A stretch of 12,346 nucleotides of DNA from Terana coerulea (taxonomy: Eukaryota > Basidiomycota > Agaricomycetes > Polyporales > Phanerochaetaceae), in contig JAKOGH010000566.1 in assembly GCA_024811115.1 (NCBI GenBank), positions 1 to 12,346 on the forward strand, read 5' to 3'. The notes below the pieces were generated by a model. That model was given only the letters and a program-made list of their open reading frames with translations. It made no database searches and was not told the DNA's origin. Made by a program: the position numbers and the translations under genes. Shown here piece after piece: positions 1-7,294 of this stretch (position 1 is its first letter; the number at the start of each line of letters is the position of its first letter).

Positions 1-244
1 GTAAAACACGAGTCAGTGAAGCTGAAACCGCGAGCCAACTCGGAGTCGGATCTTCCGTGGGAATCCTCTCTGGACAATTTTGGAGACAAGGATACGGATA
101 ATCCATATATCAACTGGGTGGACATTGTGATGTCCCCAACGACCACTCACAAGCAGAAGTTATCGCTGCTGTGTTCAACGATAAGGACATGGATCAGGGT
201 GGATGACTCCGATGACGAGGATACTTGTCAAATGGAAGTCACAC

Positions 245-1227
245 ATGCCGGAATGGTTACACAAGTACATGACGTGTTCTCCAAGCGAAAATCAGAGCGA
301 ATGCCGGTCACGCAAGTATGATCATCCGATTGACTTTGTGGAAGGTACCTCCTTCTCAAGCCAGCTAAAATCTACCCGCTGCCTCCCAAAGAACGACATT
401 CTTTGGATGAATGGATTGACGAAGAACTACGGAAAGGTTACATTCGACCTTCCAAATCACCAGTTGCGGCACCATTTTCTTTGTCAAAAGCACGACGGCG
501 GATTGCATCCATTATGTATGGACTACCGCGCACTCAATGAGATCCGTAGTGAAGAACCGCTACCCAATCCCAAGGATTGCTGACTTGATCGACTGTCGCA
601 GGCATCCATATTTTCTAAAATTGACCTCCAGTGGGGCTATAATAACGCCCGAATCAGTGAGGGGGATGAGTGGAAACGGCTTTTATCACCAAACAGGGCT
701 TATCTGAGGCAACGGTCATGTATTTCGGATTCTCCAATGCACCAGCTACATTCCAGACCATGATAAATGACATCTTAGGCGACTTGATTCGAAGGACAAG
801 TCATAGTGTATTTAGACGATATCTTGATCTTTGGCAACGATTTAAGGGACACCGTAAACTTGTCAAAAGAAGTGCTGAAAAGGCTTAGCGACAACGATCT
901 ATATGCAAAAGCAGAGAAATGTTTCTTTGAGAAAGACCGGATTGACTATCTTGGCATGATTATCTCGAAAAACAAGTTGCGATGGATCCTGCAAAGGTGT
1001 CAGGGAGTTCTTGAGTGGCCGTACCTACAAAGGTTAAACACGTTCAAGCTTTCTTAGGCTTTGCAAACTTCTATCACAGGTTTATTAAAGACTTCCTTAA
1101 GTTAGCCAGGCCACTCACAGATCTAACGAAGAAAGATCAACCTTGGGTTTGGGAAGCTGACCAACAAGTGGCATTCGAGGCGCTGAAAAGGCCTTCACTT
1201 CAGCACCCATACTACGTATTCGGATGA
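245..1227 (+). pseudogene. Reverse transcriptase domain of Ty3/gypsy pol, frame-broken
   Basis: RNA-dependent DNA polymerase that would copy the element's RNA into cDNA. The block near 248 resembles the conserved stretch upstream of gypsy RT. The fingers region is at 361-545, with an HDGGLHP-type motif and MDYRALNE. A KIDL motif follows, carrying the first catalytic Asp (codon 623-625). The [11 protein letters not shown] motif lies near 724-756. The catalytic YLDD is at 809-820, with both Asp codons intact. The thumb/connection block (1015-1227) includes [12 protein letters not shown]. These blocks sit in alternating frames: 1 and 2 up to 550, then 1 (670), 2 (806) and 1 (1015). Most changes of frame look like single-base losses, for example near 545, 590, 672 and 800. 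The catalytic residues are preserved but no continuous product is possible. Confidence 0.93.
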
Positions 1228-1789
1228 TAAGAACCCATTCAGATTGTCAAGCCGATGCAAGCGACTTTGCAATCGGTGCAGTGCTGTCGCAGCGGGATCC
1301 TGCTGACGAAATGTGGCACCCGTAGCCTTACCGAAGTCACTCAACGTACATGAACGTAATTATGAGATTTCACGACAAAGAGTTGCTCGCAATCATAAGA
1401 GCATTGGAAGAGTACAGACACTACTTGGAGGACATTTGGAAAAGTTCGAAGTATGGTCAGATCAGAATCTGACTTACTTGAGAACAGCCCAAAAGTTGAC
1501 ACGGAGACAAGCTCGATGGGCTTTGTACCTAATGCGATTCAACTATTCTCTACATCGCAAGCCTGGAAAGACAATGCAAGCTGAAGACCCTCTGTCCAGA
1601 AGGCCAGATCATGAGGGAGGGGGTAAAGCTTCGACAACCCGAGACCAAATTTTGCTCAAACCGGAATATTTAGCCATCCAGGGCTGTCAAGGCTTCCATG
1701 AAACGCCTGTTAACGACGACCAAATCCTAATTGAGGTCAAGGAAGCATTGCTATCAGATGATGTTACAAAGGCTACAAGTTATTATTGA
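1228..1789 (+). pseudogene. RNase H domain and linker of gypsy pol, frame-broken
   Basis: RNase H would degrade the RNA strand of the RNA/DNA hybrid. The motif DASDFAIGAVLSQ, with the first active-site Asp (codon 1254-1256), is read in frame 3. It is followed by VHERNYEI in frame 2, then a KELLAII-like block in another frame. A long frame-2 stretch contains LTRRQARWALYL and ends in the typical AEDPLSRRP motif near 1580-1607. Bases 1610-1789 form the variable tether to integrase, acidic and without recognisable motifs. Three or more frame changes occur within about 250 bases (near 1200-1240, 1310-1325, 1370 and 1430). Identification is certain from motif order; the domain is non-functional here. 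Confidence 0.9.
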
Positions 1790-1879
1790 AGTCAGGACCT
1801 GAGAGTTTGGAAAAAGCCTCAAGAAATGAAACTACGAGAACGGATTACTACTGTTCCGTGGCAAGATCTATATTCCTAC

Positions 1880-2900
1880 ATCAACAGATGATCATTTAAG
1901 CGAATTGTACAAATCCGTCACGACTTACCATCGGCCGGACACCCGGGCGGGTGGAAAATGTACGAACTAGTCTCTAGAAACTATTGGGGGCCGGGCATGT
2001 CAATATTTGTCAAGAACTATGTTACGGGTTGCGATATGTGTCAGTGGATGAAAAATTGCCCACAGCAGCCCTATGGACCGTTAATGCCGAACCCTGCCTC
2101 ATGGGCCATGGGAAATCATTACAATCGACCTCATCACTCAGTTACCAGAATCGCATGGTTACAACGCTATCTGTGTTGCTGTATGTCGACTTATCAAGCG
2201 AGTGCACTTCTATGCAATCATGAATGAGTTTTCGGCACGAGACCTGTCACAACTATTGTATGACAGAGTGTACCCCTCATACGGGCTGCCGCTTCAGATC
2301 ATATCAGATTGAGGAACTCAGTTTGCAGCAGAACTATTCCAGCAATGGTGCAAGCTACTTGGTATCAACTCGGCAATGTCTACGGCATATCATCCACAGA
2401 TGGACGGTCAAACCGAACGTGTGAATCAGATTCTGAAACAGTATCTTCGGTGCTATGTGGACTACAACCTTGATAACTGGTCTACATTGTTGAGTACAGT
2501 GGAGTTCGCGTCACAATAACCGGGCATACGAAGGAACCAAGGAGACACTATTCTTCTTGGAATACGGTTGACATCTTCGAGCTGGTCCTACACTAGTCAA
2601 ACAGGTTAAGAGCATAGACCTCAACGACATCATGAAACAGCGACATGAAGCCCAAGAGCAGGCGAAAGCTGCTCTAGCCTTAGCTGCTGAGCGTATGAAA
2701 TGGTACTACAACCAGGGCGTCCAGAACGTGCCGTTCAAAGTCGGAGACAAAGTACTTATCAACTTACGGGATTACCAGACTACGGAGCGTGCATTGAACC
2801 CGCGGTCACGAGGGACCGTTTGAAATCATCGAACAGTTGTCCGCTGTCACCTTCGAGGTTAAAATGCCACCACGCTACCGAGCTATGCATTTGATATTCC
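1880..2900 (+). pseudogene. Integrase (HHCC zinc finger, D,D35E core, GPY/F C-terminus), broken
   Basis: Integrase would join element cDNA to the host chromosome. The zinc-binding motif is complete in frame 2: His codons at 1919 and 1940, Cys codons at 2030 and 2039. The catalytic core is in frame 3: Asp at 2127-2129, Asp at 2307-2309 and Glu at 2415-2417. The last two are exactly 36 codons apart, giving the canonical 35-residue spacing. A TGA at 2310-2312 follows the second Asp, where family members usually have a sense codon before GTQF. Frame 3 then stays open into about 2518, where a TAA follows an apparent indel. The C-terminal part continues at 2632-2823 (frame 1, VGDKVLINLRDY) and switches at 2813 to frame 2 with a GPF motif. 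All three active-site acids survive, but frameshifts and stops disable the protein. Confidence 0.93.
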
Positions 2901-2989
2901 ACGCCAGTAAGCTAGCCACTTATAACGATCCTTCCATACCAGGACAAAAACCACTCATGCCTAAACCAGTCATGGTTAAAGGACAGGAA

Positions 2990-3142
2990 GAGTGGGAAGT
3001 TGAGAAGATCTTGCAACACCGCAAACATGGTAAGAAAACTCAATACCTGGTCCAATGGGAAGGATTTGGACGTGATGAAGTCATTTGGGAAGATGAGGAC
3101 AACGTCAAGAACACTAAGAAAGCAGTTCAAGACTACCTCAAG
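2990..3142 (+). other. Chromodomain at the C-terminus of gypsy pol
   Basis: The block runs from EWEVEKIL through YLVQWEGF and VIWEDEDN to the closing helix VQDYLKL, about 50 residues, a normal chromodomain length. The three positions that form the methyl-lysine cage in HP1-like chromodomains are aromatic: Trp in EWEVE, Trp in VQWEG and Phe in EGFGR. In fungal and other chromoviruses this domain is known to steer integration to H3K9-methylated chromatin. The domain lies in one uninterrupted frame-2 stretch (2813-3310) with the GPF motif, so it is the best-preserved part of the element. Any targeting role is inferred from the family. Confidence 0.9.
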
Positions 3143-3251
3143 CTGAACCGACAAGCCGCACGAACGGTTGAGTTCGAAGAAGACGTCACACCTGTACTAC
3201 TACAACGGGACTCTACGCTTCAAGTCGAACTCATTGGCGGTCAAACCCCTA

Positions 3252-3578
3252 CGAATCTCCGAAGAAGCAGCCGGACTTACGCTGCATGCCTATCAGAAAC
3301 ACACAGTTAAATCCAACTCGAGAACAACAGTGCCTATCGGCATTAAAGTTCAATTACCGAGTGGAACTTGTGGCCGAATTATGTCTTGCAACTGACTTTC
3401 CAACGAAAGAGTTGAAGCAATCACCAAAGTGATCGACCGTGGCTACAAAGACGAGATACAAGTAACCCTTGTAAACACCAGCGACATCAACTTTGCAGTT
3501 CAAATTGGCGATCAGGTGGCCCAGCTTATTATCGAACAGATTGCGGACGTGGATATTGAAGTAATTGGACTACGATAA
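3252..3578 (+). pseudogene. dUTPase-like domain following the chromodomain, broken
   Basis: Frame 3 from about 3252 to the TAA at 3576-3578 reads as a trimeric-type dUTPase, the enzyme that hydrolyses dUTP to dUMP and keeps uracil out of DNA. Motif 1 resembles EEAAGLTLHA, where families usually have Asp in place of the Thr. It is followed by VPIGIKVQLPSGTCGRI, typical of the next strands. Motif 3 is clear: VIDRGYKDEIQV, with the catalytic Asp codon at 3435-3437 and the Tyr. Motif 4 is GDQVAQLI. Motif 2 is degraded and a TGA lies at 3393-3395 in that region. The glycine-rich motif 5 is absent because the frame ends about 12 codons after motif 4. A frame change from 2 to 3 near 3245 separates it from the chromodomain, so it was probably the C-terminus of the same polyprotein. 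Confidence 0.8.
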
Positions 3579-3610
3579 ATTGGCAAATTCTACGACAGAG
3601 CTCGAACCTG

Positions 3611-3619
3611 AGGAGGGGG
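3611..3619 (+). promoter_or_regulatory. Polypurine tract (plus-strand primer site)
   Basis: AGGAGGGGG lies just after the dUTPase stop and three bases before the TGTCATAA that starts the LTR. This is the position and composition expected of the purine tract that primes plus-strand synthesis in LTR elements. It supports the LTR start at 3623. Confidence 0.8.
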
Positions 3620-3816
3620 TAATGTCATAAATTTCCCTCAGCGCTAGTATACAGCGCTTAGAGTGTAACATCAAGTCACGGGACATGTTACCCAGTCGTC
3701 ACAACAGCGTTACAAGATGCTGATCAGTTGGCCATGCGATGGACGGCATGGTTATCAGGGATATGCCTCATACGGACACAGGATCATAGACTCAGTTCTG
3801 AATTCGTTCTAGACTA

Positions 3817-3835
3817 TGACCTCACTATGAGGTCA
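3817..3835. repeat. Perfect dyad in LTR U3: TGACCTCA-CTA-TGAGGTCA
   Basis: Two exact 8-base inverted halves are separated by three bases, inside a run of CTATGA-like repeats (about 3813-3842). It lies some 200 bases upstream of the TATA box and could be a transcription-factor site or simply a cruciform-prone repeat. Function is inferred from position only. Confidence 0.6.
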
Positions 3836-3970
3836 CTATGACATTATGTACTGGTAGTGTGCAGTAGCTAGATTAGGACATCTAGATAGTGTTGATGTTA
3901 GCATAATAGCTAGGTCAGATCTGATAAGGGAGTTAGAGGCGGTATGCTCGAAGCCTTAGTCATGGATCAC

Positions 3971-3987
3971 CTGACTGTATCAGTCAG
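3971..3987. repeat. Perfect dyad in LTR U3: CTGACTG-TAT-CAGTCAG
   Basis: Exact 7-base inverted halves around TAT, about 50 bases upstream of the LTR TATA box. As with the dyad at 3817, this is a possible regulatory operator in U3; no binding factor can be named. Confidence 0.6.
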
Positions 3988-4036
3988 CACATGGTATTGG
4001 AGGTCTTAGATAGTGTCTGGGGTCCCTCTACACATG

Positions 4037-4044
4037 TATATAAG
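4037..4044 (+). promoter_or_regulatory. TATA box of the LTR promoter
   Basis: TATATAAG lies about 415 bases into the LTR and is followed about 30-40 bases later by a pyrimidine-rich, CA-containing stretch suitable for initiation. It is the only strong TATA box in the LTR and would drive the element's RNA. Confidence 0.6.
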
Positions 4045-4180
4045 GAGGCTGGTCTAAGGGCTAATATCCCAGACTCAACAACATCATTGATTCATATCTC
4101 CTCTACTCGCTTTACTCAAAGTCCCCTGCTCTCCCAACCTCCAAGCATTCCTAGCAGGTGAGTATTAGAGTTTTGTGATA

Positions 4181-4829
4181 CGGGCACCTCGAGGCTGAGA
4201 TGAACGTTTACGTCAGTGTTATTGCCTCCCTCGGAATCTATTCACAGCAAGCAATGAAGATGCAATGGAGTTAAAGGACCTCACTATCTTCCCTGAGTGC
4301 TCTCGCCAGTCGAGGTGTCAAGGTCAATGCCATGTTTCTTTGTACACCAGTTGGTGCAGCTACAAAAGCAAGCGGCTTGGGTGCTGTTGGCTGAGTGATT
4401 AATTTATGTCAGCGGGAGTGGAGCTACGTTCATAAGAGGTCACTCACTCTGATTGGTGTATGTGACATTACTGATGGTGGTGTTGCGTCACTGGCATTGA
4501 GCTGCTTGTAAGCACAGTCACCATTGTGATTGTTGAGCTGCTGGTACTTGTAGACGCGGTCGTCAAGATTGCAGTGCTGATGGCTTTGGTAGACACAGGC
4601 ACTGTAGCCGTCGAGCTAGTGGTACTTGTAGACACAATAGTGGGCATTATACTAGTGGCTGTCGTAGTTGCCTCCATTGTGCTCATAGTTACCGCAGTCG
4701 TGCTTATGGTCACTGCCTCTGTGCTGGTCGCTGTTGTGCTCATAGTAGCGACATCTTGAGAACAGGGCTAGCCTGCATGGCTGTGAAGACAAAAACAACA
4801 AATGTAGTGGTGAATATCTTGGCAAACAT
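4181..4829 (-). pseudogene. Left copy of a Ser/Thr-rich, Cys-containing secreted protein, truncated by the LTR
   Basis: ATG at 4829-4827 opens a signal peptide (MFAKIFTTTFVVFVF, then an A-x-A-like end). After a one-base break near 4755 a Thr/Ser-rich stretch of about 90 residues runs from 4743 to about 4480. A second break near 4480 leads to VTYTNQ. Intron 1 is 4447-4391 (GTGAGT, branch GCTGAC, CTCAG; 57 bp, phase 1). Exon 2 (4390-4285) reads NSTQAACFCSCTNWCT and onward. Intron 2 is about 4284-4238, and exon 3 stops at 4181 where the LTR begins. The codon joined across intron 2 is TAA. The product would be secreted and probably heavily O-glycosylated. I do not recognise the family. The layout matches the right copy at 5992-6568, so this is a real gene relic and not a composition artefact. 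Confidence 0.75.
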
Positions 4830-5199
4830 TGTGTAAAAGATTCGATGTAGGACTGCAAGCACAAGAGTAGTAGAGGGATATGGAATAGATTGGTTAGATG
4901 ATGAATTATACTCATTGGCATTGATTTTATATGTTTGCAGTTCTACTGTGGGGTAAGCACTTTGTTGGATTCTATGCCTCGTTTGCTTCCACGTGGTAGC
5001 TTCTAAGTAGAAGCAAATCTCGGGCCCTTGATCAACATGATCTACATCCATTGGGAGCGCAAAGAGAGCACTTGCCCAAAGAAACAGCCATATGGCAGAA
5101 GCAAGCTCTTCACCAAATACACAGGACTTGCTTCTGCAGATTGCTGTAACTCTGAGGTCTCAGAAGTAAGTAGGGTCAAACCTTGCCCCGTTGCTCTCT

Positions 5200-5640
5200 T
5201 CGCATTGAATCAACATCAGTTCAAACTTATATGATGGTTTTTTCTTTATATAAAGCACCTTAACCTTTGCAGTGGCGACGTGTGGAGAGAGGGCATGAGT
5301 AGTTAAGTAAGCTTTCTGTGCGTAAGTGGTAAAGTTCAAGTTCTTGGCCAACGCCGGGTCAGCACCGGTCCATCAAACGCCACAACACCGGGAGCTACTG
5401 AAACCACTGGACTTTGGACGTGCGCTTGATTTGTGGTTTGCTTTCGCTTACTCGATATGACTGATATTGCCAGTCCACTCTCTTTACTGTTCATGTGGCA
5501 ATTACATGTATATACCTTGCTTTGTTACAGCACACAGTGCTGGCATATTTACTTATAATAAGTATATCCTGAGTTTGCTTGGAAAGAGGGACATATATTG
5601 GTTGGACCATTTCGGCTGTGACAGTGAGGTTGTTTGACCG
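5200..5640. other. Spacer of the inverted duplication, no gene seen
   Basis: No reading frame here shows recognisable protein character, and no RNA gene is visible. Short open stretches on both strands lack splice support. Similarity between the two sides fades here, so this is taken as the unduplicated centre. Confidence 0.5.
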
Positions 5641-5991
5641 ATACACGCCTTGTGTACTACTCTTGTAAGTTGAGTCTGTTTTTCATAGCAATTTGAAGGT
5701 AAGTAAGATCTCAATTGTACAGATTCACTTCTGCAATGCTGGTTTTTGTTTAGTGAGTCTGATGTGCATGCTCAGGCTGTGGGCAGATGTTAATCATATC
5801 AGTTGAGGGCTGGAGATTTGCTTCTGCTTAGGGCCTACCTAGCGAAATTAAACGAGATACCCTGACAAATTTTTGATGTCATAATCAGACTAGAGTCTTG
5901 CTAAAGTTGTATAATATCAAAGGTGAAGAACCACAGATTAATGTTCCATCCATTTACTCAACTGCCTATAGCCACATATCTTTTACACACA

Positions 5992-6568
5992 GTGTACATA
6001 AAGATCTACAACACTGCTTTTCTCACCATTGTCATTGCTGCTGAGCTCAACAACCACTATGCTAGTGCCTGCGACTACAAGCACAAGCGTTAGCCGGCAC
6101 GCCCAATGCCACCACAAGCACCAGCAGCTTGATAACTATGGTCAGTGTGGCTACGAGTACCATTAGCTCAGCAACCACCACATTTGCACCTACAAGCAGC
6201 TGCATGAGCGACTTGACGCCAGTGTGCAACGTCACCATCAACGGTGTCACATACACAAACCAAAGTGAGCCATTTTCATATGCAATGCTTGACTTGCGCT
6301 GACATGAATTCAACTGCTCAGGCAATAGCGCTCAAGCTGCTTGTTCTTATGGCTGCAGCAATTGGTGTACCAACAGATGTGGCCAGCGTCTGGCAAGTGC
6401 CCTTAGGAAGACAGTAAGACATTCACCCTTATTTGCAAACCAGCTGCTTACCATGACCTTCTTAGATTTAAAAGTGATGACAATGGCAGCTACGTCCACT
6501 TTGTCTTTGGTACGTCCGGAGATAGTAGCTCAGACATTTCCAATGGTGCCAGCTTCTCCTCGCTTTAG
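5992..6568 (+). pseudogene. Right copy of the Ser/Thr-rich, Cys-containing secreted protein
   Basis: At the position of the left copy's start codon this copy has GTG (5992-5994), followed by a signal-peptide-like KIYNTAFLTIVIAA. After a frame change near 6040 a Thr/Ser-rich stretch begins. It shifts again near 6095 and continues open to 6264 with SSCMSDLTPVCNVTINGVTY. Intron 1 is 6265-6321 (GTGAGC, branch GCTGAC, CTCAG; 57 bp, phase 1). Exon 2 (6322-6413) reads NSAQAACSYGCSNWCT. Intron 2 is 6414-6465 (GTAAGA to CTTAG, 52 bp). Exon 3 (6466-6568) reads FKSDDNGSYVHFVF and ends at TAG 6566-6568. A frame conflict remains at the end of exon 2. Size would be about 155-170 residues. Lost ATG plus frame breaks suggest a pseudogene, unless sequence errors account for them. 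Family and function unknown. Confidence 0.72.
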
Positions 6569-7294
6569 CTTTATTTAGATGACATCTTGGATGATGGCAA
6601 TGAGTTCTAGCACAAACAGTAAGCCTCCGTCGCACTATTTATGGAATGAGAATAAACTGGTTTATATATTAAAATATGGTCACCAGCTATATACCCTCTT
6701 CAGCCGCACTTACTTTCGTGTAGATTGGGTAGCCGTGTTCATATCAGCTTCACAACAGGACCCATTCGTGAGTTTTGTGCGAACAACATATCATCACTTA
6801 GGACTATTTACATTATCATTATTTTTTGACACATGTTACCCAGATGCTACGCATGCCGCCTAACCACATGAGCTCAGGTTGGTAACATTCTTCCTACTTT
6901 TATTTTATTTTATTTTATTACTCACCTTCGTATTTTCATCTTGGCCTTATATCCCTTATGATGGATCCTTCTATCACCTTTGCCTTGCACGCTTTGTCTC
7001 AGGTGTTGTGCCTCTGAGTCCTTGACCTCTTTCATAAAGCAAACCACCTCTTCTAGTCATTTTAAGATATAAGCAGCATGCGGTATTATCACATGGCACA
7101 TATTCATTATTCACAAGCACATGTTATGGTCAGAGGTACAGGTGCTACTATATATATCAGTATTATATGTAGTATAGGTACAATATGAGACAGGTTGGCA
7201 TCCAATCTCCAGGGTGCAAAATCAGAGTCGATACAAGTCAATGCAGTAAAAAATCAGTAGTAGTTAAGTAGTATGCAGGAAGCAATAATCACAC
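6569..7294. other. AT-rich stretch without a supported gene
   Basis: A 94-codon open frame starts at 6579 on + but shows no domain, no signal and no splice context, so it is not called. The region holds the (TTTTA) microsatellite at 6898 and an AT-rich run near 7150-7180. It separates the right secreted-protein copy from the tail of the minus-strand relic. Confidence 0.5.
6898..6917 (+). repeat. (TTTTA)4 microsatellite
   Basis: Four exact TTTTA units followed by TTA, in AT-rich DNA with no gene. Simple repeat. Confidence 0.9.

Larger units (their letters stand above)
1..4180 (+). mobile_element. Decayed Ty3/gypsy chromodomain LTR retrotransposon, 5' part outside the window
   Basis: Translated blocks in all three forward frames follow the Ty3/gypsy pol order: RT, RNase H, integrase, chromodomain. 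A dUTPase-like domain, a purine tract and an LTR starting TGTCATAA follow. The integrase placed after RT/RNase H and the chromodomain identify the Ty3/gypsy chromovirus group. Gag and protease are not seen and would lie to the left; the first 240 bases look like the protease-RT linker and hold no recognisable motif. The frame is interrupted at well over a dozen places, mostly by one- or two-base indels, so the copy cannot be autonomous. The right boundary of 4180 is inferred from the LTR end. A target-site duplication cannot be tested because the left end is missing. Confidence 0.93.
3623..4180 (+). repeat. 3' LTR of the gypsy element
   Basis: The LTR starts with TGTCATAA directly after the purine tract. 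Its end is proposed at TTGTGATA (4173-4180), which matches the expected inverted end TTATGACA except for two transitions; this gives about 558 bp. Inside are a TATA box, TATATAAG at 4037-4044, and a pyrimidine-rich leader with CTCC/CTCTCC runs after it, as expected for U3-R-U5. U3 contains two perfect short dyads at 3817-3835 and 3971-3987. The start is well supported. The end is less certain, because the 5' LTR needed for comparison is outside the window. Confidence 0.75.
4181..6568. repeat. Large diverged inverted duplication carrying both secreted-protein copies
   Basis: The left arm (about 5100 down to 4181) matches the right arm (about 5720 to 6568) on the opposite strand. Anchors are GAGATTTGCTTCT, reverse-complemented at 5009-5021 and direct at 5813-5825. 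A second anchor, TCTTTTACACA, lies just before each start (4840-4830 and 5979-5989). Further anchors are the VTYTNQ and QAAC...NWCT codons and the paired 57-bp introns. By eye the best stretches are roughly 65-80% identical, so the duplication is old. Arms may extend to about 5200 and 5640, leaving a spacer of some 440 bp with no clear feature. Promoters of the two genes face outward from the shared centre. Confidence 0.75.

Noticed and set aside
4526..4759. Plus-strand hydrophobic 77-codon open frame
   Set aside because: It is antisense to the Ser/Thr-rich segment; Thr/Ser codons read on the other strand give Val/Ala/Leu runs. No independent support.
6300..6302. In-frame TGA in the right secreted-protein copy, first read as a nonsense mutation
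   Set aside because: It lies within the branch-site region GCTGAC of intron 1 (6265-6321). The intron has GTGAGC and CTCAG ends, is matched by a 57-bp intron in the other copy, and splicing restores the frame.
6579..6863. 94-codon plus-strand open frame after the right secreted-protein copy
   Set aside because: No signal peptide, domain or similarity to the paired arm; AT-rich with low-complexity hydrophobics.
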